22,966 nucleotides of DNA from JAGOPB01 sp964606295. GTDB taxonomy: Bacteria; Patescibacteriota; Minisyncoccia; Phycocordibacterales; UBA9973. The notes beneath the pieces are model-generated. The model had not been told where the DNA came from, did no database searches, and saw only the letters and a list, made by a program, of their open reading frames with translations. Position numbers and translations under genes: made by a program. The stretch covers positions 1 to 22,966 of the forward strand of contig CAZSFR010000013.1 of the NCBI GenBank assembly GCA_964606295.1, written 5' to 3'. The stretch's first letter is position 1; every line of letters starts with the position of its first letter. Positions 14,127 through 21,631 of this stretch are shown here, in pieces.

Positions 14127-15827
14127 TTAATCTTCCTCTACATCAACCACGGATTTCACCTCCTCAAGTGTCGTGATGCCTTTCAAAACCTTGATAACCC
14201 CATCTTCTTTCATATCCAATATTCCTTGTTTGTCGGCAACAGCCTTTATTTCGCGGTCACTCGGATTCGTGGGAATTATTTTCTCAATCTCAGCAGTGTT
14301 GACTTGAATTGCTTCGAATATACCGAGCCGTCCCTTGAATCCTGTTTTGTGGCAGACATCACAACCCTTGCCTTCCCATACAGTTTTTGCCGTTGTGTCA
14401 GTGATACCATACGCACTTATATTTTTGCCTTTTGCGATCGCTTTGTCCAAAACTGTTTTGATTGTTGCGATTTCTTCGAGCGTTGCTGGACGTTCCGATT
14501 TGCAATTCTGGCAGATTTTGCGCACCAAACGTTGCGCGATGGCAAGCGAGAGGGCAGAGCGAATAGTTTTCGGATTCACCGAGAGATCAATCAAGCGAGG
14601 GATCACACCTGCAGCTGAATTGGTGTGAAGAGTTGAGAAGACGAGGTGTCCAGTGAGCGCAGATTCGACTGCGGTGTTTGCCGTTTCGGCATCGCGGATT
14701 TCTCCGACCATGATCACGTCAGGGTCTTGGCGGAGCGCGCTACGGAGTCCTTCGAGGAAGGTATAGTTTTTTGCAGTATCGACTTGTGTCTGTGTGATGC
14801 CATTTAGATGGTATTCGATTGGGTCTTCGATAGTGATGATCTTGATATCTACCGAATAGATGCGGGAGAGAAACGCGTAGAGCGTCGTTGTCTTACCACT
14901 TCCTGTCGGACCCGTCAGAAGTATCATGCCATTTGGCTTCTTGATTTCTTTTTCAATAATTGCGAAGAGATTGTCAGGAATGCCGAGAGACTCTATTTTG
15001 ACGGTGATTGCCTTGGGATCAAGGATACGCATAACGATGGATTCGCCATACGCCCCGGGGATCATAGAAGAGCGGATACTTATCTCAGAGTCTTTGAGGA
15101 AGATGCTGAAACGTCCGTCTTGCGCTATTGCTTTCATTGTTAGCTTCATTCCCGAGAGGAGTTTGATGCGTGTATTGATCAATTTGAACGTCATGTGAGG
15201 GAAATAGAGCACGTCTTGGAGTATGCCGTCGATGCGATAGCGGAGGCGCACTTCTTTTTCTTCTGGTTCGATGTGGATGTCTGATGCACCTATAGATATT
15301 GCGCCACCCAAGATGACTTCCAGAAGATGTGATGTCTGATGTGTTTTTTGTTTTCCAATATCCTCCAACAAAATTTTGATATCGGGAATATATTTGATCT
15401 TCTCTCCGTATGAAAGTATCGTTTCCGGCGATATGTCTATAGATCCAGCTTGTGAAGCCTGCGCAAAAGAGAGTTCTTTGTAGCGATCCCACGCTTTTTC
15501 GAGTGACGCCATCGATGCCATATAGACGAGGACAGTGTAGCCTTTTTGTTCGATACCTTGAATTATTTCTTGCACGCCATCTTTCTCAGGTGAGTGAATC
15601 GCTAGATGTACCTTTGTGCCGATGATGTTGAACGGAGCAGTTAGTGTAGATCGCGCGTCTTTTTCGCCAATTAAACGAAGTGCAGTATTCTCGACTGTCG
15701 TTGTTAGGAGATTGATGTAGGGAAGTTGATACTTTGCACCTGCCAATATCTGTACAGCATCCTCTTCTTCCTGCTTTTTGAGATCATCAAGCTTTTTGTT
15801 TCTTTTGTCTTCGTCAAATGTGAGCAT
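14127..15827 (-). CDS. pilB: Type IV pilus assembly / type II secretion ATPase PilB (GspE family)
   Basis: PilB hexamers power pilus extension at the inner membrane. From ATG 15827 the protein has 566 residues. A diverged N-terminal MshEN/T2SSE-N domain (about 25-120) precedes the ATPase core: SIGASDIHIEP near 178-188, Walker A GPTGSGKTTT near 306-315, Asp box ITIEDPIEY, Walker B VIMVGEIRDAETA near 371, and the His box STLHTN. A tetracysteine zinc site (CQNC near 439-442 and CDVC near 489-492) is intact. A GTG at 15848 is in frame, but the ATG is more typical. TACAAT (15837-15842) ends 9 nt before the ATG. No other pilus genes are in the window. Confidence 0.95.
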   Translation of the reverse strand: MLTFDEDKRNKKLDDLKKQEEEDAVQILAGAKYQLPYINLLTTTVENTALRLIGEKDARSTLTAPFNIIGTKVHLAIHSPEKDGVQEIIQGIEQKGYTVLVYMASMASLEKAWDRYKELSFAQASQAGSIDISPETILSYGEKIKYIPDIKILLEDIGKQKTHQTSHLLEVILGGAISIGASDIHIEPEEKEVRLRYRIDGILQDVLYFPHMTFKLINTRIKLLSGMKLTMKAIAQDGRFSIFLKDSEISIRSSMIPGAYGESIVMRILDPKAITVKIESLGIPDNLFAIIEKEIKKPNGMILLTGPTGSGKTTTLYAFLSRIYSVDIKIITIEDPIEYHLNGITQTQVDTAKNYTFLEGLRSALRQDPDVIMVGEIRDAETANTAVESALTGHLVFSTLHTNSAAGVIPRLIDLSVNPKTIRSALSLAIAQRLVRKICQNCKSERPATLEEIATIKTVLDKAIAKGKNISAYGITDTTAKTVWEGKGCDVCHKTGFKGRLGIFEAIQVNTAEIEKIIPTNPSDREIKAVADKQGILDMKEDGVIKVLKGITTLEEVKSVVDVEED

Positions 15828-15921
15828 GTATGCTCTATTGTACCGCACGCAACCGATTTCTTATAGATTTTTCGTTAATATTGGGTGAAGTCTGTCCATG
15901 AACATGGTCTGGAGCTAGCTA

Positions 15922-15950
15922 TTGACATTATTAAGCTCATGTGATATCAT
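15922..15950 (+). promoter_or_regulatory. Promoter of the Gly/Tyr-rich secreted protein gene
   Basis: Perfect TTGACA (15922-15927), a 17-nt spacer and TATCAT (15945-15950), giving a 5' UTR of about 95 nt before the ATG at 16053. The UTR contains a small CCATT/AATGG hairpin. The TATTGACATT context recurs at the promoter at 18169. Confidence 0.75.
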
Positions 15951-16052
15951 GCGGGCAAATCCCTCATTGACTGTTCGGCTCCATTGTTGTGAAATAATGG
16001 TGAAATACGAACAAAATAAAGAGGGAAAATTTAAAAACAGCAAAAAAAGTAT

Positions 16053-18006
16053 ATGAAAAAACTACTTTACGGAGTATTTGCACTCGTGCTATTTGGCATG
16101 ACAGCAAATGCTGCGGTGGAGACTTCCATCGTGGAAAAAAAAAGTCAAGGATCACCAAGTGATCCTACAGATAAAAAAAATCGTGCCAACAGTGGTACGG
16201 ATTATTATGTTGACCTCCGTAATGGAGGCCTCGACATGTTTATAGAAAATGACTCAAGGCTCAATATGCCTTCGTCACAGTTCTATAAACTTAAAAGTGA
16301 AGAACTTTCTGAGATGGGAAAGCCCCTCTCAGCGTCTGAAATAGAAGCAGTTCTCCGCAACGGAGAATATGTCTATATGACAAACGATGAATATGTAGCA
16401 CGATTTGGCTCTAAGCCAATCAATTATGCTATATATGAAAATTCAGGCACTGTCGCCGTCGATTATCACTATGACGGCGGAGAGACCATTTTGGTTATTA
16501 CCCCCCATCAGTATCCGGGAGTTTATTCACCATTAATCAAAAGTGGCTGTATAAACTATCAAGGTGGGTTCGCGTACGAACCAACTGGGGATAACGATGA
16601 GGAGGACTATTCTCTTCCTCCAACAGCGGGCGTGACACAAACCACAGGGGATGTGACACAAACTGTGACCAATGAGATACCGGCCACCAACGAATACGGC
16701 ACTTATATTGCCGAGCAGAACAACTATTATGGTTCTGAAGTTGGAGGTTACGAAGGGTATGGAGGTTCCGAAGAGCCATCACTTTATTGGGGACTTGGCG
16801 CAAGCTGGGACCAGCAGGGTGGATTCAGTTTTGATGGTTCCATAGGGAACTATCCCGACTACGACGGATATGGAGCAGGGGGTTACGGTGGATACGGCGG
16901 TTACGGCGGTTCTTCTTCTTGTTGTGGTGGTTTCAGCGACTACAACAGTTGTGGTGGAGGATTTAACGACTACACTACAAATAATTATTATTATGGAGAT
17001 TATAACTCCAATAATAATTCTGGAGACATAAGCTATGTAAATAGCTTTAACCACCCAATAAAAAATATAAAAAACACCATTATATACAACAATGGTGATG
17101 ATGGACCTGTCGATGACGACGGTTTACCCACCAACACTGGTGGGACCGACGATNNNNNNNNNNNNNNNNNNNNNNNNNNNNNNNNNNNNNNNNNNNNNNN
17201 NNNNNNNNNNNNNNNNNNNNNNNNNNNNNNNNNNNNNNNNNNNNNNNNNNNNNGACGATCTGCCAGGCAACACTGCTGGCACTGATTCGGACCCTGAAGG
17301 TGTCCCCGGAAGAAAAGCAAACCCCGGGTTTAAAAAGGACTACAAAAAGTCCGATGCCACAGGGGGCGAAGTAACTTTTGCTGAGAACAAAGACAAAGTT
17401 GGCGGAGTAAAATCCAACAATTATGTTGTTGCAAAAACAAAAACTGGAACTGCAAAGGACCAGAATGAAATTTTTGCATTAGCTCAAGAAAAAAAAATTG
17501 ATCAAACTGGCTCTAACAAGGGTTATCAGATCAAGTCACAGCAAAACAAAAATCCTGAAACAAAGGAGTTCAAAAAAGTTGATAACAAAAAATCTTATGA
17601 GACTCAGGGTAAACCAAAGTCTAAAGAACAGATTGTTAGAGAACAAAAAACTCTTAATCAGAAAAGTAAAGACGCAAATGTTGACCAAAATTATGATAAG
17701 CCTACCAAGACTTATCAGGAAAAGAAGTCAACTAATGCTTCGAAAGCTTCTGGTTCTGGGGTGAAAAAAGCACCTGCTCCGAAAAGCAAATCCACCACCA
17801 TGAATAAGGGTGATGGTGCAAAATACAAATCCAACTCTTCGGCAAAGAAGAGCAATGGTACATCATACAAAAAACCAACCACCCGCAACTCGGGAGGAAA
17901 TGGTCAGAATTATTCGAACAAAGGAAATGGTAACCGCCAAAACGGTAACCAAAAACCCGGTTCGCCTAATTCCGGCAGTTCTTCTCGCAAAGTTGGGGGA
18001 AGATAA
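16053..18006 (+). CDS. Secreted low-complexity protein (Gly/Tyr/Cys-rich middle, basic tail), interrupted by the assembly gap
   Basis: Read as one gene broken by 100 Ns. The signal peptide MKKLLYGVFALVLFGMTANA ends in ANA. A folded-looking region follows to about residue 180 (with YVYMTNDEYVARFG), then a Thr-rich stretch, a GYGGYGGYGGSSSCCGG segment with Asn/Tyr runs, and an acidic repeat DDDGLPTNTGGTDD just before the gap. After the gap the next frame resumes with DDLPGNTAGTDSD, nearly the same repeat, and continues to a Lys/Ser/Asn/Gly-rich basic tail ending SRKVGGR at 18006. Both sides end and begin on codon boundaries, so the apparent frame change only reflects the arbitrary gap length. 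No known family recognised. A flexible cell-surface or matrix protein is inferred. Confidence 0.75.
17154..17253. other. Assembly gap of exactly 100 Ns
   Basis: The run of 100 N is the conventional scaffold filler, so the true length is unknown. The flanks, both beginning GACGAY and both encoding D-D-(G)-L-P-x-N-T-x-G-T-D, suggest the assembler broke in a tandem repeat with units of about 36 nt. Confidence 0.95.
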
Positions 18007-18031
18007 AACTGCCGTTTAAAGCAAGTATGCT

Positions 18032-18070
18032 ATTCCCATCCTTCCACAAGGCTTGGATGGGGATTTTTTT
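18032..18070 (+). terminator. Rho-independent terminator after the secreted low-complexity gene
   Basis: ATTCCCATCC (18032-18041) pairs with GGATGGGGAT (18055-18064), one G-U, followed by seven T (18064-18070). It starts 25 nt after the stop codon. Confidence 0.8.
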
Positions 18071-18168
18071 AAGCTTTGAATCGAGAGTTCCTGTGGTCGA
18101 ACTAAGGAACAACGATTGATAGCTTAAAATTGTTAAAGATAGCAAAAAGTAGCGTTTGAAAGGTTCTA

Positions 18169-18197
18169 TTGACATTTTATGAAATTCGTGATAAAAT
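18169..18197 (+). promoter_or_regulatory. Promoter of the Fn3-repeat surface protein gene
   Basis: Perfect TTGACA (18169-18174), a 17-nt spacer and TAAAAT (18192-18197), with a leader of about 32 nt before the ATG at 18236. The context TATTGACATT and the GTGATA before the -10 match the promoter at 15922. Confidence 0.75.
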
Positions 18198-18235
18198 ATC
18201 AGTATAGCCAGTATTTATAAATATTAGAAAATATT

Positions 18236-20503
18236 ATGAAAAATATAATCAAAAAGATAATTCCTGTTTTCGCCCTTGCTTTGGTTGCCTTTTTTGGTGC
18301 CAAAACTATTGATGCGGCAACAGTAGAATTCGTTCCCTACAGTGGTTTTCCTACTGTGGGAATGGTTTCGAACTACAGTGACTGTGAAGGCTGTCCAACA
18401 TGGTCATCTTCTGTTTCTGCTGATCCAGGAGAAACAATAACAGTAAGTGTCTACGTAAAGAACATAGGTACAACTAGTGCTCCCGGCACGAAGGTTTCTA
18501 TGACTCCTTCGTACGCAGATAGCACTTCACACAATATTAATGTGAAGATATCGTCAGGTACTATTATTGAATCCGGAAACGTTACAGTCAATGTGACTGG
18601 CGGTGAAGGACAAACACTTTCCTACCATGACGGTAGTGCAACAGTGCTCTATTATCCATGTCTCGACGGTCTTACCTGTGGTGTTGATACAACATCAGGT
18701 GCGTTGTTCGGAAGTGGAGTCTCTATCGGCACAGTTCCAGCTGCTGGAACACATTACTACGCTTACGTTCAGGCGAAGTTTGATGTGAGTGAAAGCGCGG
18801 TTGTGGTTGATGATCCTGAATGTGACGACAATGTCGACAATGACGGCGATGGAGATACAGATTATCCAAACGACCCTGGTTGTTCTTCATACTCAGATGA
18901 CGACGAATACAATGCGCCTGATGCGACAGAAGATTTTGATGTCACTACAGAAAATGCATCAAACGAAAATGAAGATTCTGCACAGCTCAATGGCTCTGTA
19001 GATGTCGGAGAATTTGACAACGTCAGCCTCTATTTTGAATGGGGCAACAACAACGCTGTTGATGACCTCGACAATACAGAAGATGCTAATGATTCAGAAA
19101 CCGACTTCAATACTGATTTTGAATTTACACTTGATGGCCTCGACGCAGATACAGAATATTTCTATCGTGCGTGTGCTGATCCAGATGGAGCATCCGCTGA
19201 ATGTGGAGATATCGAAAGCTTCACGACAGATGGATCGGACAACCAAAACTTTGATGTCTCAACAGACAGTGCTACAGAAGAAGATGAAAACTCTGCACAG
19301 CTCAATGGCTCTATAGACGCTGGAGACTTTGATGTATCAAATTGCTGGTTCGAATACGGAACAGATGACAATGTCTCTGACCTCGATGATGACAAAGACG
19401 CAGATTGTGACATCAATGATGGTGATTCAGAAGATATCAATGCGACAATCACTGGTCTTGATGATAATACCGAATACTTCTTCCGCGCATGTGCAGAAGA
19501 TGACGATGGTGACGAGCAATGTGGAAGTATTGAATCATTTGAAACTGATAGTGGCGACATAGTTATTGCCACTCCAGATTTCGATGCGCCATTCGTTGTG
19601 ACGACAGTCGTCACCAACGTAACTGGTTCATCTGCGAAGCTCAATGGCCTTCTTACGAATGATGGCAACAGCTCCTCAACTGGATACTTTGAATGGGGAA
19701 GTACAAACTCTCTCGGATTGACGACACAAGACCAGACACTCGGATTGGGTGACGGTATAGCATTCGGCAATTTCATTGTCGGACTTCAACCAACAACTAT
19801 TTACTACTACCGAGCATGTGCGAGAAATGGCGGTGGAACAGTTTGTGGAGATACACTTAGTTTCCGAACAGTTTCTACTATTATTCCAGGACCAACAGTG
19901 GCTCCACGACCAACAGTAATCTCAGTTGGTGGAGGAAGTGGTAATTCACGAGTTATGCTTGAAATCACATCGCCGTATGACAATTCATGTCCTTCTGATA
20001 TCAATGACTATACAGTGAAGTACAGGAACATTTCAGGGAGAGCTCTTTCTGATGTGATACTACGCGTCACACTACCTTCAGATGTTTCTTTCCGAAGAGC
20101 AAGTCAGGGTGACTTCACAGAAAGTGACAACACTCTCACCGTTGAACTGAATGAACTTTCAGTCAATGAAGAAGGTGAAGTGTTCATCTCAGGTGATGTA
20201 ACAAATGGAGTAAGTGGTGAAGATATCATAGTCGCAACTGCGGTTATGGCATACACATACCAAACTACTCTCGGACAAGAAGATGCTATCGCGTACAAGA
20301 TTCATGACGTAACACGTTGCGGAAGCTCACTCGGAGCATTTGCTTTCTTAGGAGCTGACTTCTTGCCAAACTCATTCTTGGGATGGATCTTACTTATAAT
20401 CGCGATTCTTCTCTTGGTATTGGTGACACGAAGATTGGCTGAACGACGAACAGTTACTCATACATCTACAACATCTAGATCTATAAATGACTTACCTCAT
20501 TAA
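18236..20503 (+). CDS. Large acidic surface protein: Fn3-like repeats, calcium-type Asp motif, C-terminal membrane anchor
   Basis: A 755-residue exported protein. The signal peptide is likely cleaved after TIDA (residue 27). A CARDB/DUF11-like domain follows (with ITVSVYVKNIGTTSAPGTKV). Near 198-221 lies DDNVDNDGDGDTDYPNDPGC, an Asp-rich calcium-loop-like motif. Three Fn3-like repeats follow (roughly 235-330, 335-430, 445-550), each with AQLNG or AKLNG, a FEWG/FEYG strand, and LDxxTEYFYRACA then GxxxSFxT. A DUF11-like domain with SDVILRVTLPSDVSF comes next, then a membrane helix near 711-730 (GWILLIIAILLLVLV) and a short basic tail. The first two repeats share a 21-nt identical stretch, suggesting a recent duplication. 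A role in adhesion or as a surface layer is inferred. Confidence 0.9.
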   Translation: MKNIIKKIIPVFALALVAFFGAKTIDAATVEFVPYSGFPTVGMVSNYSDCEGCPTWSSSVSADPGETITVSVYVKNIGTTSAPGTKVSMTPSYADSTSHNINVKISSGTIIESGNVTVNVTGGEGQTLSYHDGSATVLYYPCLDGLTCGVDTTSGALFGSGVSIGTVPAAGTHYYAYVQAKFDVSESAVVVDDPECDDNVDNDGDGDTDYPNDPGCSSYSDDDEYNAPDATEDFDVTTENASNENEDSAQLNGSVDVGEFDNVSLYFEWGNNNAVDDLDNTEDANDSETDFNTDFEFTLDGLDADTEYFYRACADPDGASAECGDIESFTTDGSDNQNFDVSTDSATEEDENSAQLNGSIDAGDFDVSNCWFEYGTDDNVSDLDDDKDADCDINDGDSEDINATITGLDDNTEYFFRACAEDDDGDEQCGSIESFETDSGDIVIATPDFDAPFVVTTVVTNVTGSSAKLNGLLTNDGNSSSTGYFEWGSTNSLGLTTQDQTLGLGDGIAFGNFIVGLQPTTIYYYRACARNGGGTVCGDTLSFRTVSTIIPGPTVAPRPTVISVGGGSGNSRVMLEITSPYDNSCPSDINDYTVKYRNISGRALSDVILRVTLPSDVSFRRASQGDFTESDNTLTVELNELSVNEEGEVFISGDVTNGVSGEDIIVATAVMAYTYQTTLGQEDAIAYKIHDVTRCGSSLGAFAFLGADFLPNSFLGWILLIIAILLLVLVTRRLAERRTVTHTSTTSRSINDLPH
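18977..19312 (+). repeat. Internal Fn3-coding duplication with a 21-nt identical core
   Basis: The stretch TCTGCACAGCTCAATGGCTCT occurs at 18977-18997 and again at 19292-19312, 315 nt (105 codons) apart, at the same point of two successive Fn3-like repeats. The flanks are diverged but alignable. Confidence 0.75.
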
Positions 20504-20521
20504 TAGTTACAGATAGTGATA

Positions 20522-20551
20522 AACAAAACCCCGCTTAGGCGGGGTTTTGTT
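20522..20551 (+). terminator. Strong terminator after the Fn3-repeat gene
   Basis: AACAAAACCCCGC (20522-20534) pairs perfectly over 13 bp with GCGGGGTTTTGTT (20539-20551), loop TTAG, with the T-run inside the 3' arm. The symmetry means it could work on both strands, but only plus-strand genes flank it. Confidence 0.9.
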
Positions 20552-20567
20552 ATTTTGTACTGAATGC

Positions 20568-20573
20568 TACTAT
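20568..20573 (+). promoter_or_regulatory. -10 element of tsaE
   Basis: TACTAT ends 7 nt before the tsaE ATG, after the previous terminator. The transcript would start at the start codon. No good -35 is seen. Confidence 0.4.
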
Positions 20574-20580
20574 CGAGCAT

Positions 20581-21006
20581 ATGGAGTTTTGCATAGAAAA
20601 TATAGACGATATCGCACGAGAAATCCTTGGCGCTCTTTCAAAGAAAGACAATGGCGCAACTGTTGTCGCGCTCTCAGGAGATCTCGGTGCAGGCAAAACG
20701 ACGCTCACGCAGTCGATAGGACGCATGCTCGGTGTCAAAGAGAATATGATATCTCCAACTTTTGTCATTATGAAAAGCTATGTGTTGAAGAATAAAGACT
20801 GGAAACATCTCATACATATAGATGCGTATCGTTTGAAAGATGAAAAAGAATTGAAAGTCATCGGGTGGGATGAAATAGCAAGCGACGGTGACAATCTCAT
20901 CCTCATTGAGTGGCCAGAAATAGTGAAGCATGCGATCCCAAAAAACGCTTACAATGTAACGTTACAACACGTTGATGAAAAGACGCGACGAATTGACCAC
21001 GTCTGA
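20581..21006 (+). CDS. tsaE: tRNA threonylcarbamoyladenosine biosynthesis ATPase TsaE
   Basis: TsaE is the ATPase partner of TsaB-TsaD in making the t6A37 modification of ANN-decoding tRNAs. The 141-residue protein has Walker A GDLGAGKTTLTQSI (about 33-46), switch SPTFVIMKSY, HIDAYRLKDEKEL and the LILIEWPE motif, all family hallmarks. The length is normal. It starts 29 nt after a strong terminator with no Shine-Dalgarno sequence, so it has its own (probably leaderless) promoter. TsaB and TsaD are not in the window. Confidence 0.95.
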   Translation: MEFCIENIDDIAREILGALSKKDNGATVVALSGDLGAGKTTLTQSIGRMLGVKENMISPTFVIMKSYVLKNKDWKHLIHIDAYRLKDEKELKVIGWDEIASDGDNLILIEWPEIVKHAIPKNAYNVTLQHVDEKTRRIDHV

Positions 21007-21058
21007 CATGGTTGGCGTCTACATCGAACGGCGTGCAATCTAGACAAATCAATTTTTT

Positions 21059-21430
21059 ATGAAAAAAAGTTCACATCATTCTGGGTAGTGATACCCCTTG
21101 TTGCGTCGATGGTGTCGATAGCAACAAAAAATGCAACTACAGGTGGAACAGATCAAGTTACGGCGACAGTAAAGTGGAGGACCATAGATATCGATCATGG
21201 TTATACACGAGATTTATTTGGTCGACGGAAATTTTGACGCAGTAAAATCAGGCTCAATGGAGGTGCAGGGTATTATGCCAACTGATGTTGTTGCAATAAA
21301 AGAAGTTAAAAAAGATACCGACAACGATATTATCATCCAAACCGGATGCCAATGTGCAGGCTGTTCAGCCCAAAATAATCATGGGCAGTTCAAGAGGAAT
21401 CATCTCTTAGGCGAAATTTGTAATTTATAA
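21059..21430 (+). pseudogene. Small exported protein gene broken by two compensating frameshifts (or sequence errors)
   Basis: An ATG at 21059 opens a frame that stops after nine codons, right after a run of seven A. With one extra A the frame would read MKKKFTSFWVVIPLVASMVS, a good signal peptide, then IATKNATTGGTDQV and on to a stop at 21235. The frame that overlaps from 21197 (LVDGNFDAVKSGSMEV, then a cysteine-containing QTGCQCAGCSAQNNHG) continues to 21430. The ATG at 21059 and the stop at 21428-21430 are in the same phase over 372 nt, so two opposite indels would restore a protein of about 123 residues. Function unknown. Either a decaying gene or indel errors in the assembly. Confidence 0.45.
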
Positions 21431-21498
21431 TGTGTCGTGGATTCAATATCTGCGACTTTATTATTCCTTGAAATATACATATGTCGCTTTTCTTTTCC

Positions 21499-21504
21499 TA
21501 TAAT
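21499..21504 (+). promoter_or_regulatory. TATAAT -10 candidate upstream of the 36-bp inverted repeat
   Basis: A perfect TATAAT lies 4 nt before the inverted repeat, with a poor -35 (TACATA, 17-nt spacer). A transcript from here would begin inside the left arm of the repeat. Confidence 0.35.
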
Positions 21505-21508
21505 ATCT

Positions 21509-21544
21509 ATAGCAAAACCATGACGGCCGTCACTGTTTTGCTAT
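21509..21544. repeat. 36-bp inverted repeat upstream of polA
   Basis: ATAGCAAAAC (21509-21518) pairs with GTTTTGCTAT (21535-21544), and the centre TGACGGCCGTCA (21521-21532) is a perfect palindrome; only two base pairs (CA opposite CT) are unmatched. No T-run follows on either strand, so it is not a normal terminator. It could be an operator, a 5'-terminal mRNA hairpin or a protein-binding cruciform. The rest of 21431-21631 has no gene that I can see. Confidence 0.65.
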
Positions 21545-21619
21545 GGTTGGTATTCAGTACCATGCATACCCAACTTACATGTACCGACGCGTAACCTTTT
21601 ATAAACACAAACGACAGAG

Positions 21620-21625
21620 TATACT
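21620..21625 (+). promoter_or_regulatory. -10 element of polA
   Basis: TATACT ends 6 nt before the polA ATG, with no Shine-Dalgarno sequence, suggesting a leaderless mRNA. No convincing -35 is present. Confidence 0.45.
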
Positions 21626-21631
21626 CATTTT

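Noticed and set aside
17092..17153. Separate gene starting at ATG 17092 and running across the N gap
   Set aside because: The start falls inside the upstream coding frame and is joined to the downstream frame only because the gap is drawn as 100 Ns; the protein continuity across the repeat shows a single gene.
19162..19776. 204-residue minus-strand ORF (Ser/Val-rich)
   Set aside because: It is the antisense shadow of the Asp/Glu-rich Fn3 repeats, where GAT/GAC/TCA codon bias suppresses stops on the opposite strand.
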